A DNA stretch of 64,000 nucleotides. Origin: Alkalihalobacillus sp. BA299 (GTDB taxonomy: Bacteria; Bacillota; Bacilli; Bacillales; Bacillaceae_F). Each line of letters starts with the position of its first letter. Within the stretch, counting starts at the first letter, position 1. A model generated the notes under the pieces. The model worked only from the letters and a program-made list of their open reading frames with translations. It had not been told where the DNA came from and ran no database searches. Positions 43,271 through 53,049 of the stretch are shown in pieces. Position numbers and translations under genes: made by a program. The stretch is taken from positions 1-64,000 of the forward strand of contig NZ_JAFLJM010000017.1 of the NCBI RefSeq assembly GCF_017745675.1. The letters run 5' to 3'.

Positions 43271-43604
43271 ATGTTTGTTTTAAGGGGAGGTGTAGAAAAT
43301 CTTATTCAACAAGTGACTAGGCACAAATGGACTCTATTGCAAGTGAAGGTAAAAGCTCAATCTAGAACGAGTGGGAAACAGAGTCCGGCATAGAAAAGTA
43401 GTACTAATAAGAGTGATAAGGGAAAAGATAAACATTTACAAAACCATCACTATGCAACAAATAAAAGCAAGAAATATACTCCACAAATAGAGAGTATTAC
43501 AAAAAAAATGATTTAGATTTAGAGGATGCGTGGAACAAAGAGTATCTCCCACATCAAGGAAGACGCCCTAAGAACCATCCCCGTGTTTCCATAAAGAATA
43601 AAAA
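43271..43604 (+). pseudogene. Remnant of a polymorphic-toxin nuclease domain
   Basis: Reading from ATG 43271 gives MFVLRGGVENLIQQ..., an in-frame TAG at 43391, then HLQNHHYATNKSKKYTP and QIESITKK. A one-base shift in an A run near 43505 continues as NDLDLEDAWNKEYLPHQGR and RPKN. The order HHYATNKSKKYTP ... LDLDxAWN ... LPHxGRHP is what I know from C-terminal HNH/EndoVII-like toxin domains (AHH type) of secreted LXG/RHS polymorphic toxins. N-terminal delivery region and C-terminus are missing, so it is dead. No immunity gene is recognised. Confidence 0.65.
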
Positions 43605-44020
43605 CCTCTACAGAAGGCCTCCTCATTATTGTTATTGAACACTTGATCCATAAATTTTTAGATCATAACAACTTCAAATGTCAATTGTCGATTCTTCTCA
43701 ATGCTTTTGAAATTTGTTCCATTTCATTTAATTCGATGTTAACTTCTATTATGCAGTTTGATTTATTTTCTATTTGTAAAAGAATGAATAAAGACAAAGA
43801 ATAGTACCACGATTGCTATCTTTTTGAACCACTAATGACAAGATTTTGCTTTAAAAAGCCTCAATATACCTACCTAACATTATTTTATGTAGACAAATGA
43901 TAAAGGATTAAACAATCCTATTAAATTATCAAAAATTAGTAAATTTACCTATCATATATTACACGTATAAAAATTTAGTACATATAATGTCAGTACAAAT
44001 TTGGCGAGAGGGGGATAAAC
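43605..44020. other. Non-coding stretch, nothing clearly identified
   Basis: No gene supported. On the minus strand about 43683-43775 reads CIIEVNIELNEMEQISKAL before a stop, perhaps part of a lost small protein. A CATATATTA at 43953-43961 matches a SigK -10 but lacks a proper AC at the -35 distance; it precedes the broken Ena-like gene. Confidence 0.4.
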
Positions 44021-44484
44021 AATTAGCTGCTCAAATACTTGTGGTACATGTTGTTCTTGTGGAATAAAAACGATTCTTGTACAGGATTGTGTTGAAGTTC
44101 GTTGGAGTGTTAATATACTCAAACCTCCTTGATGATCTATTATGCAAATCAAACAGTGCCTGCGTCAGGGTGCATTGAAGTGTCCAATATGACGTCAAAT
44201 ATGAATCAGATAATAATGACATTTTTGATCGGTAGCATTGTTGTAAGTCAATTTACATTAAGCAGAAATCAATCCTTCACATTTTCCGTTGTTGGTTTTG
44301 ATCGGGTTACTTTACAGGGGGATGCCCCATCAGTCATACAGGAAGTCCAATCCCTTTTACTTTAAAAGTTTATCAGGAAGAATATAAATCATTTACAGTA
44401 ATTGATATTGATCCAATTAAAATTGATCCAGGGACCTATGTCGCAACAGGAGAATTGGATATCTTAGTGAATTTTAATTTATGA
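44021..44484 (+). pseudogene. Broken Ena-like (DUF3992-like) gene fused to the tail of a second beta-rich gene
   Basis: From about 44021, where the expected ATG reads ATT, the frame gives SCSNTCGTCCSCGIKTILVQ and DCVEVRWSVNILKPP then a stop. The next frame continues YANQTVPASGCIEVSNMTS and SFTFSVVGFDRVTLQGDA, parallel to the intact protein at 59391-59747. A further shift after 44335 gives PFTLKVYQEEYKSFTVID and ATGELDILVNFNL, which instead parallels the tail of the protein at 55782-56108. So two neighbouring genes have collapsed into one through deletion and frameshifts. Confidence 0.75.
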
Positions 44485-44757
44485 TCATCTGATATTAGTA
44501 ACCTCACTACAAAAATAGCTCATACTAGAAAATTAATTCCTTAAAAGGTTTAATTCAACTTCATCCTTTCTACATCACTAATAAATCTAGTAGTAAAATA
44601 GTAACTCCGGGAGACACCATTCAAATAAGTACTCTCTTCTTCAACATAGAATATTTTCTGGTTTTCATAAAATAGTTTTTAAAATATCATCTGCTTAAAT
44701 CTGTTAGAACGATTGAAGAAAGATTGAAAGAGTTAATTTAATAATTAGGAGGGCGTT

Positions 44758-46113
44758 ATGAATACGTATGTGAAAAATTATTGGTAATTGTACCTTGATT
44801 TTATTTGCGATTTTCAAAAGCTGACTTATAAAGGGTATTCAATACCTTATTTATGTCATTTCCCTAGCCTATTGGAAAAAAATCTTTGGAAGGCTTTACA
44901 CAATGAAACCTTCAGTGAGCAATTAAAAACTCAAGTGAATGATCAAAAGATATTCAAGAATTTTTTAATAAGTATGTTCAGTCTCATAAGAAAAAGCAAT
45001 TCGTCGAAAATAAAAATGGAAAAGTCGTCGTAGATGTTAATCGAGTTCTTCGATTTCCACAGAAGACGTTTGAAGATTATTTTGATCCAGCACAAACAAA
45101 AATATTAGTAGGAAGTAATAAAAACATTACAGATAAATTTAGCTATGAAATACGGTTATTGTGGTTCCGCTTTATCATGTAAACGATTATGAAACACAAA
45201 AAGCTATTATTCAGCTACAAAGTAAGGCGATAGACTTATTTCATTCTTATAAAAATCATCATTTTTATAAGAATGAAACATTTCAAAGATTATTTTTAGA
45301 CACAATCTTTGAAATAGTTATGTGTATTGAACACGCTATTAAATTTTTAAATCATGTTTCTGCATCTTGTATCGTTGTACCGTCTACGGCATATAGTTTT
45401 AGTCGTATATTGGTTTTAGCTGCTGCTGAAAAAGGCATCCCTAGTATTTGTATGCAGCATGGCATTATTGCAAATGAGTTTGGCCATTTGCCCAAAATGG
45501 CAACAATAAATGCAGTCTATGGGGAATTTGAAGTAGATTGGTATCAACAGTGTGGTGTTCAAAAAGAATTCCTTGAAATCATTGGTCATCCAAGATTTGA
45601 TCAAGCCTTTCAGCCCCCCTACGTTATCAAAAGCTAAACTTTTCCATCAATTGAAATATTGATAATTGGAGAATCTTAATCGATACTCTTTCAAAACAAC
45701 TTGATTTAAACATCTTGATTAAAGATTTCCCAAGTACAGATTCACATATTCTTATAAAGGAATTTCCGTTTGTTCATTCATCAAGTGCTTTTGAACTTTA
45801 TGATCTTCTTCCTTATGTTGATTGTGTAGTTACTTATGAATCTACGGTAGGTTTAGAAGCGATGTTATCAAATAAATCTGTCTTTATCTTAGATAGTGAG
45901 TTGCCAAGTTATGTTAGTTACTATAACGATTTAGATGATCTAGTTCAAAAAAATCCCCAAAAGTTAGCTGAAATGATCATAAACTATTTTAGTAATCCTA
46001 ACTGGGCACGTTATGTCAAAGAGAAAAGAGAGAGCTTTCTTAGTTATGCTTATTTTGATAAAGCCCTATCGGGAGAACGATTGAAAAAATTGATTGATAG
46101 ATTAATTAGCTAG
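44758..46113 (+). pseudogene. Decayed glycosyltransferase (GT-B fold, polysaccharide type)
   Basis: Fragments in successive frames: DFICDFQKLTYKGYSIPYLC, then RVLRFPQKTFEDYFDP, IVVPSTAYSFSRILVLAAA with GIPSICMQHGI, GHPRFDQAF, and LLPYVDCVVTYESTVGLEAM, VFILDSELPSYV. The series (HGI; GHPRFD; TYESTVGLEAM) is the usual order of motifs in the C-terminal half of GT-B glycosyltransferases of capsule/teichoic-type families. There are at least three frameshifts or stops (near 44785, 45010-45160 and 45640-45700). The specificity is unknown. Confidence 0.7.
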
Positions 46114-46183
46114 ATGGTTGATATAGAAGTTTCTATAAGGTAAATGTATTTTTATTTTCTAAAAGAAAGGTGGGAAAATGAGC

Positions 46184-46764
46184 GATGAAAAAAATAAGAA
46201 CGCTTAATGAAATCCATGACTTTGGATCAATCAAAGTTTACCTGAGCCTTATAGTAAGCCTTTGAAAAGAAGTGAGTTTTTAACTGAATATATAAATATA
46301 TAAAGAGAGACGAAAAAATCCTTGAGATTGGATGCAATATAGGAAGAAATTTAAATTATCTATATGAACATGACTTTAAAAACTTGACTGGAATTGAGAT
46401 AAGTGAAAAAGCAATTACTGCACTCAAAAAAATGTATCCAGTATTAGATCAAAACGCTAAAATTATTCATTCTTCGATAGAGAATATAATTAAAGAATTG
46501 CCTTCTGATCATTATGACATGGTTTTTACAATGGCAGTGTTGGAACATATTCATCCAGATAGTGAATGGATCTTTGAAGACATAGCCAAAATCACCAAAA
46601 CTTATCTCATTACTATAGAAGCGGAAAAATCCAAACATTGGCGACTATTTCCTAGAAATCACAAAAATATTTTTGAGAAATTTGGATTAAAGCAATTGGA
46701 AGAAAATAATTGTAAAAATGCAGGATTAGAGTTATATACAATTAGAGTTTTTAAAAAGGAATGA
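46184..46764 (+). pseudogene. Decayed class I SAM methyltransferase
   Basis: Starts near ATG 46184 (MKKIRTLNEIHDF) but stops interrupt the first 40 codons. Then EKILEIGCNIGRNLNYLYEH (SAM motif I), LTGIEISEKAITALKKM, DMVFTMAVLEHIHPDSEW and a complete C-terminus are readable. The stop TAA at about 46302 and a frame change separate the N-terminal part. An intact methyltransferase of the same broad class is at 58082-58948, but similarity between them is only general. Confidence 0.7.
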
Positions 46765-46838
46765 ATTAGTGGAGTTGGGGCAGCAGAAGCCTTTTTTGAC
46801 ATTGTTAAGCGTATAAATTGGGACACGGGGGACAGGTA

Positions 46839-47960
46839 GAGGCCACTGAAAAGTCATCTCTTTTTAACTGATTTTCAACTGTTTTTTCGTATCGTAGCTA
46901 TTTTTAATAAAAATAACTAAAATAGAAAACAAAAATGGATAATAAGTAATACTTAAAGAGGATAGTATGGTCGTATCCTCTTTAAGTTTACCGCTAATGC
47001 AGTCAATTTGGCTTGTGTAGCCATGCTTTTTAGACCGTACCCTCTTGGCACGATCTAATCCGTGGAATTGTTTCAGCTCACCACGTTTCATCGTCCCGAA
47101 AGGGTGCTCAACGATTGCCGCTCTTTGCTTATAAATATCACTTTGATTACACGTATTTTTGGCAATCTGTTCAATCGCTTCTTCGTCTTTCAGCCTGGTT
47201 ACCGCTCTTCCGCCTTTGGCAGACGTGCAGGATTCTTTTTGACCGCAAATATCGCAGGCTTCGCAAGTGTAACGCCTGTACTCTTTCCCATTTTGTTTTC
47301 CATTCCATTTGAAAGGTAATTCATAACCCACCGGGCAAATATATTGATCGTTAATGGCATCATATTCAAAGTTCTCTTTATCAAATCCGCTTGCTACTTT
47401 GTTTTGCTTTCCCTTTTGAGGCTTAATTAAGAGTTCGGTGCTTTCGTCGACAACGTCGATGATTTCAAGGTAATAATAATAGCCTGTCTCGACCAGGATT
47501 GTGTTTTTTGATTACGGAAAACTCGCTTTGTTTTCTTCGCCATATTGGAGAGCTGCCCTTGATCGTTAACATCATTGACCGTATCGCAGTCTACGATCAG
47601 TTTATACTTGCTGTCCACCGCTGTTTGAACATTAAAGCAAACTTCATGCTTTTCATAGATTTGGCATCCGAATCGGTAATACAAAGCTGTTTTTCACCTG
47701 TTTCCTTGAGTTCTTGTTTAATTAACTGCAGCTCGTGCATTCTCTCTTGATAGACCTCTAATTTTTCCGTGATTTCCTGGCTTTTTTTGGCGATTGTCTT
47801 CTGTTTAAAAAGTCATGTAAATATGCATCGATTTTTTCATCGATATGATCTAGTTTCTTACTGACAATATTGGCATTGAAATGTTGCTTTTTAGAGCAGT
47901 TTTCCTTTAATTTTGTACCGTCAATCGCGACAAGTTGACCACTGATTGACGTACGGTGGT
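46839..47960 (-). pseudogene. IS1182-like transposase remnant
   Basis: Minus strand, several frames. Near the upper end: QLVAIDGTKLKENCSKKQHF, then HIDEKIDAYLHDFL; middle: VNDVNDQGQLSNMAKKTK; lower: YICPVGYELPFKWNGK, YTCEACDICGQKESCT and AAIVEHPFGTMKRGELKQF. This is the domain order of IS1182-family DDE transposases (DGTKLKEN; Cys cluster; VEHPFGTxKR). GAGGCCACTGAAAA at 46839-46852 is a plausible element end. The N-terminal third is missing and several frameshifts are present, so inactive. Confidence 0.8.
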
Positions 47961-47996
47961 GTGAGAGGTCGGGGGTATTAACCTCTCCTACTCGAT
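47944..47996 (+). mobile_element. Group II intron 3' end fragment
   Basis: TTGACGTACGGTGGTGTGAG then GGTCGGGGGTATTAACCTC and TCCTACTCGATT: the 3' half of a domain V-like strand (GACGTACGG) followed by a domain VI-like hairpin (GAGAGGT ... ACCTCTC) and the CTACTCGAT intron terminus typical of bacterial group II introns. The rest of the intron and its reverse transcriptase are absent. It abuts the IS1182 remnant. Confidence 0.5.
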
Positions 47997-48052
47997 TATG
48001 GGGATGGGGTGCTGAGCTATCGTCTTAAAGAGACATATTCGAAGTAACAAGA

Positions 48053-48108
48053 GGGTGGTCAACTTTTACGTGAGCGACATGGTCAACTTTTGGGTTGACG
48101 ATTACACC
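48053..48108. mobile_element. IS21-like terminal repeat remnant
   Basis: Two copies of TGGTCAACTTTT (48055-48066 and 48081-48092) with TTACGTGAGCGACA between them and GGGTTGACGATTACA after. Repeated TGGTCAACTTTT blocks are typical of the ends of IS21-family elements. No istA or istB is present. Confidence 0.45.
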
Positions 48109-48134
48109 AAGTTCATTTTGGGACTATAGAGTCA

Positions 48135-48160
48135 ACATATATAATGTCGCACATAAGATA
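48135..48160 (+). promoter_or_regulatory. Candidate SigK promoter for the Ena-like gene at 48192
   Basis: AC at 48135-48136, 15 bp, CATAAGATA at 48152-48160 (exact -10). Spacing is one shorter than usual. About 30 bp before the start codon. Confidence 0.5.
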
Positions 48161-48191
48161 AATATAAACTGGCTAGAGAGGAGTGAACCAA

Positions 48192-49106
48192 TTGGATAAA
48201 GAGGAATGTTTTACGGACTATAAGGCGCACTGTATTCAAGTAGAAAAAGTGTATGACTGGGTAACACTGTCTTCAGAGATAAAGTTAAAAGAAAAAATTT
48301 GTATTGACCAACAAAAGCCATTTACTGACTGTGTAACTTGTCCTTTCAAAATCCCCTGTAGTAAAACTACGCCGACAATGATCTGGGGGAAAGCAGGGGT
48401 TGACAATATATCTGGAAGCCTGACCATTAATTATACATCTGGCTGTAATAATCCATTAATAATAATTATTAATGGGGACATCGTAGCTACGTTATCTGAG
48501 GGACAATCTTTTTGTACGACAATTGTTAACATACAGTCTGTCGAATTATTATGTCATGGGAATCCAACTGATACCGGATTCTGTATTGGCGAATTTAAGC
48601 TCTTACTTCATTACCAGTCTGTATTAGCTGATGAATTGGATTTAAAAAATATTAATTGTTTTCTATCGGATTCCAAGGGTAACCCTCTTCGACCATTAGA
48701 CCCTGGGGCTGTTATATGCGAAGAATTCTCAAATGACCGGGAAAACTTTCAAGTCCCCCTTTCAAATCGGGAAATTACCACTTTAAATAAAGTTGTATTA
48801 CTGAAAAAAGGGTTTATTACAATACAATTTTTTAATAAGAAAGGAGATCTGTGTAATACATGCACAGTGCCTTTTAATGAAGTTGAAAAAGTCTCCCTAT
48901 GTGCGCCACCTGGAACAAAAGTTGAGTGTGAAATTATTAGTTTCGGCTGTGAAGCCTTTATTATTCCATCTTCGGATGGGTGCCACCCCTTTGTGGAAAT
49001 TGTAATTATCATATCGATATGTCAAAGTGTTACAACAACTGCCGAAACGATTGTAGGGATTTTAGGGAGGATATGTGAAAAAGTACCTAAAGGGGGTTCT
49101 AATTAA
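48192..49106 (+). CDS. Cys-rich Ena-like (DUF3992-like) spore surface protein with C-terminal extension
   Basis: A 304-residue protein. N-terminal CIQVEKVYDWVTLS, then a Cys pair region (CVTCPFKIPC) and a beta-rich domain at about 60-145 (DNISGSLTINYTSGC ... SFCTTIVNIQSVELLCHG ... GFCIGEFKL) that has the strand and Cys pattern of DUF3992 endospore appendage (Ena) subunits. The remaining half is another beta-rich, Cys-containing region (VVLLKKGFITIQFFNKKG; CEIISFGCEAF) not recognised. The TTG at 48192 is chosen (AGAGGAG 8 bp upstream); a GTG at 48183 overlaps the RBS. SigK-like promoter upstream, pse genes downstream. Role inferred, not shown. Confidence 0.6.
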   Translation: MDKEECFTDYKAHCIQVEKVYDWVTLSSEIKLKEKICIDQQKPFTDCVTCPFKIPCSKTTPTMIWGKAGVDNISGSLTINYTSGCNNPLIIIINGDIVATLSEGQSFCTTIVNIQSVELLCHGNPTDTGFCIGEFKLLLHYQSVLADELDLKNINCFLSDSKGNPLRPLDPGAVICEEFSNDRENFQVPLSNREITTLNKVVLLKKGFITIQFFNKKGDLCNTCTVPFNEVEKVSLCAPPGTKVECEIISFGCEAFIIPSSDGCHPFVEIVIIISICQSVTTTAETIVGILGRICEKVPKGGSN

Positions 49107-49108
49107 TC

Positions 49109-49135
49109 ACTCATTTCCTTCTTCTTCATAAACTA
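49109..49135 (+). promoter_or_regulatory. Candidate SigK promoter of the pse operon
   Basis: AC at 49109-49110, exactly 16 bp, CATAAACTA at 49127-49135: a full match to AC-N16-CATANNNTA, 64 bp before pseB. It directly follows the stop codon of the Ena-like gene. Confidence 0.65.
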
Positions 49136-49183
49136 ATAGAACTATGTATGGTATTAGGAATGGTGCAATGAATTTTATGTTGA

Positions 49184-50182
<999 letters not shown>

Positions 50183-50201
50183 ACTAAGAGGTGTTATCAT
50201 T

Positions 50202-51380
50202 TTGGAAAATAAATTTCCTCATGTTCGACCGACTTATTTGCCTTATGGTCGTCAATGGATTGAAGAAGAGGACATTGCAGCTGTTATAAAGGTGCTTCGA
50301 AGTGATTATTTAACAACAGGGCCAAAAATAGAAGAATTTGAACAAGAGGTAGCCCAATATGTTGACACAAAATATGCTGTTGCATTTTCAAATGGTACTG
50401 CAGCACTTCATGGTGCTTGTTTTGCAGCGGGAATTAGCGATGGAGATGAAGTGATAACAACACCGATGACCTTTGCTGCGAGTGTAAATTGTGTACTATA
50501 TCAAGGTGGAAAGCCTGTTTTTGCAGATATTGATACAAGAACATACAATATTGACCCTAAGAAAATTGAGGGAAAAATAACTAATAAAACAAAAGCAATT
50601 ATTCCAGTTGATTTTACAGGTCAGCCTGTTGAATTGGATCACATTTTAAAAATTGCTAAAAAACATCATCTTGTTGTTATTGAGGATGCTGCTCATGCCT
50701 TAGGCGCAACCTATAAAGGAAATAAAGTAGGTTCGATTAGTGATTTGACGATGTTCAGCTTTCACCCAGTCAAACATATTACATCAGGTGAAGGTGGTAT
50801 GATTACAACGAATAATAAAGAGTACTATGAAAATCTATTGCAATTCCGTTCGCATGGAATTACACGAGACAAAGACAAATTAAAGGGAAACCATGGTCCA
50901 TGGTATTATGAAATGCAATTTCTTGGCTACAATTATCGTATGACTGATATTCAAGCTGCTTTAGGGACCAGTCAGTTAAAGAAGCTTAATAAGTTTATTG
51001 AATTACGTCGAAAATATGTCCAAATGTATAATGAAGCTTTTCAACATATAGACGAAATCGTGACTCCGTTTCAACATGAAGATGGAGATTCTAGCTGGCA
51101 TTTATATATTATTCGACTAAATTTAGACAAATTAACAGCATCAAGAATGGAAATTTTTGATGCTTTACAACAACAAAATATTGGAGTTAATGTTCATTAT
51201 ATTCCAGTTCACTACCAACCTTATTATCAAAATTTAGGGTATAAAAAAGGCATTTGTCCACATGCTGAAAAGCTGTTTGAAGGAATGATTACATTGCCGT
51301 TATTCCCTTCGATGAGTGAAAAAGATGTTCATAGTGTAATAGAAGCCATAAAGAGAACGATAGGCTATTACCGAAAGTAG
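50202..51380 (+). CDS. pseC: UDP-4-keto-6-deoxy-sugar aminotransferase
   Basis: A 392-residue DegT/DnrJ/EryC1-family PLP enzyme that adds the 4-amino group (UDP-4-amino-4,6-dideoxy-AltNAc). PLP Lys191 in FHPVKHITSGEGGM, and IPVDFTGQPVELDHIL, VIEDAAHALGATYKG for cofactor contacts. TTG start after AGAGGTG, 19 bp after pseB. The order with pseB supports PseC over other sugar transaminases. Confidence 0.92.
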   Translation: MENKFPHVRPTYLPYGRQWIEEEDIAAVIKVLRSDYLTTGPKIEEFEQEVAQYVDTKYAVAFSNGTAALHGACFAAGISDGDEVITTPMTFAASVNCVLYQGGKPVFADIDTRTYNIDPKKIEGKITNKTKAIIPVDFTGQPVELDHILKIAKKHHLVVIEDAAHALGATYKGNKVGSISDLTMFSFHPVKHITSGEGGMITTNNKEYYENLLQFRSHGITRDKDKLKGNHGPWYYEMQFLGYNYRMTDIQAALGTSQLKKLNKFIELRRKYVQMYNEAFQHIDEIVTPFQHEDGDSSWHLYIIRLNLDKLTASRMEIFDALQQQNIGVNVHYIPVHYQPYYQNLGYKKGICPHAEKLFEGMITLPLFPSMSEKDVHSVIEAIKRTIGYYRK

Positions 51381-51388
51381 GTGGAAGA

Positions 51389-52120
51389 ATGAAGGTTGGT
51401 GCGATTATTCAAGCGCGGATGGGATCCAAAAGGCTTCCTGGCAAAGTGTTAAAAAAAGTTCTAGATAAACCTTTACTTGAATATCAATATGAAAGGGTTA
51501 AAGAAGCGAAAACACTAAACGAAATCATTATTGCTACAACTAAAAATGAGAAAGATGACCCAATCGTTCAACTTTGCCGGCAACTTTCAACTCCTTATTT
51601 TCGAGGTTCTGAGGAAGATGTATTATTACGATTTTATGAAGCTGCGACAACATTTAATTTAGATGTGATTGTTCGCTTAACATCAGATTGCCCAATTATC
51701 GATCCGGATGTTATTGATAAAGTTGTTAACTGTTATTTGGAAAATAGTGACCAGTATGATTATGTTTCGAATACACTAAACCGGACATATCCTCGTGGAT
51801 TGGATACTGAGGTGATGTCTTATGGAGCTTTAAAAGCAGTAAATGCAAAAGCACAAAAACAACATGATCGAGAGCATGTAACAGCCTATATATGCAATAA
51901 TCCAAAAGTATTTAGATTAGGAAATATTACAGATAATTGTGTCAACAAACATCATAGGTGGACAGTAGATACAGAGGAGGATTTTTTATTAATTAAAAAC
52001 ATAATTGAAACATTGTATCCAATAAATAAGTATTTTACATTAGAAGATGTTATTCATATATTACAAGACAACCCTAAATGGGTGGAGATTAACACTCATA
52101 TTAAACAAAAAAAGCTATAG
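51389..52120 (+). CDS. pseF: SpsF-type cytidylyltransferase (CMP-pseudaminic acid synthetase)
   Basis: A 243-residue GT-A-like nucleotidyltransferase. N-terminal GAIIQARMGSKRLPGKVL, then VIVRLTSDCPIIDPDVID and RTYPRGLDTEVMS, the pattern of the SpsF/glycosyltransferase-family CMP-sugar enzymes of Bacillus spore coat polysaccharide loci. Placed between pseC and pseG, it should activate the final sugar with CTP. It belongs to the SpsF rather than the NeuA sequence type, so the exact activity is inferred. Confidence 0.82.
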   Translation: MKVGAIIQARMGSKRLPGKVLKKVLDKPLLEYQYERVKEAKTLNEIIIATTKNEKDDPIVQLCRQLSTPYFRGSEEDVLLRFYEAATTFNLDVIVRLTSDCPIIDPDVIDKVVNCYLENSDQYDYVSNTLNRTYPRGLDTEVMSYGALKAVNAKAQKQHDREHVTAYICNNPKVFRLGNITDNCVNKHHRWTVDTEEDFLLIKNIIETLYPINKYFTLEDVIHILQDNPKWVEINTHIKQKKL

Positions 52121-52122
52121 TT

Positions 52123-53049
52123 GTGTTTTTAATGAATAATATTGTGTTTAGAGTTGACTCATCAGTAGCAATTGGAACAGGTCACGTAATGAGATGTTTA
52201 ACATTAGCAGGGCAGCTTAAAAAAATGGGTGCTAATATTTCATTTATATGCAGGGAGCTTGAGGGAGATTTAAACAACTATATTAAAGAGAGTGGCTATA
52301 ACGTTCAGCCCTTATCTAAAGTGAAGACTAGTGAGTCTAACAATATTTTTAAGTGGTATAAGGAAAATTGGCAACAAGATGTTTATGAAACTCGATTTGT
52401 AATAGAAAATCAAACATATATAGTAGATGTATTAATTATTGATCACTATTATGGTCCTAATTATGTGTTAATAAGGGAAGAGTTTATTAAAGCTTATCCT
52501 CTAAAACGTAATTGCAATGGGATCATTCAAAACATTCTCGTTTTTATGGGGGGATCAGACCCTACAAATGAAACAATCAAGGTTTTGGATGCATTAGCTT
52601 TATTAGAAATAAATACAATAGTCAATGTAGTAGTAGGTTCATCTAATAAAATAAAAGGTGTAATTCAAGAATATTGTGATCGATACTCTAACTTTTTCTT
52701 TTATTGCCAAGTATCAAACATGGCAAAATTAATGAATGAAGCAGATTTAATAATCGGATCTGGTGGCACGACAACATGGGAAAGATGTTATTTAGGAGTT
52801 CCATCAATAACAATTATTGTATCTGATAATCAGGAACAATTAACAAACACGGTTAGTAAGTTTTTGGGGACGATTAATTTAGGTTTTTACCACAAAACTA
52901 CCTCTAAACATATACTTCAGACAGTGAGGGAACTAATGATGTATCCTGAGAAAGTCAAATTAATATCTGAATGTGCTTCAAAACTAGTAAACCCAAAAAT
53001 TATTCATGCTTATCCTGTTGCTAACATGATTATGGAGGAATTACGGTGA
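52123..53049 (+). CDS. pseG: UDP-sugar hydrolase PseG
   Basis: A 308-residue GT-B-like hydrolase that removes UDP from the diacetamido-trideoxy-altrose intermediate. Starts FRVDSSVAIGTGHVMRCLTL, the PseG signature, and DLIIGSGGTTTWERCYLGVP at about 205-225 binds the nucleotide. The start may be GTG 52123 or ATG 52132; neither has a strong RBS. It overlaps pseH by 4 bp. Confidence 0.9.
   Translation: MFLMNNIVFRVDSSVAIGTGHVMRCLTLAGQLKKMGANISFICRELEGDLNNYIKESGYNVQPLSKVKTSESNNIFKWYKENWQQDVYETRFVIENQTYIVDVLIIDHYYGPNYVLIREEFIKAYPLKRNCNGIIQNILVFMGGSDPTNETIKVLDALALLEINTIVNVVVGSSNKIKGVIQEYCDRYSNFFFYCQVSNMAKLMNEADLIIGSGGTTTWERCYLGVPSITIIVSDNQEQLTNTVSKFLGTINLGFYHKTTSKHILQTVRELMMYPEKVKLISECASKLVNPKIIHAYPVANMIMEELR

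Noticed and set aside
43683..43775. Minus-strand remnant as an immunity gene for the toxin fragment
   Set aside because: Orientation is opposite to the toxin, the frame is only about 30 codons and no immunity family can be recognised.
46184..46764. Functional methyltransferase with a short N-terminus starting at 46384
   Set aside because: SAM motif I (EIGCNIGRN) is upstream of that start and in frame with a broken 5' part, so a protein starting at 46384 would lack the cofactor loop.
43216..48180. Prophage remnant
   Set aside because: No phage structural, lysis or integrase genes are visible; the wreckage is insertion sequences, an intron end and surface-glycan genes.
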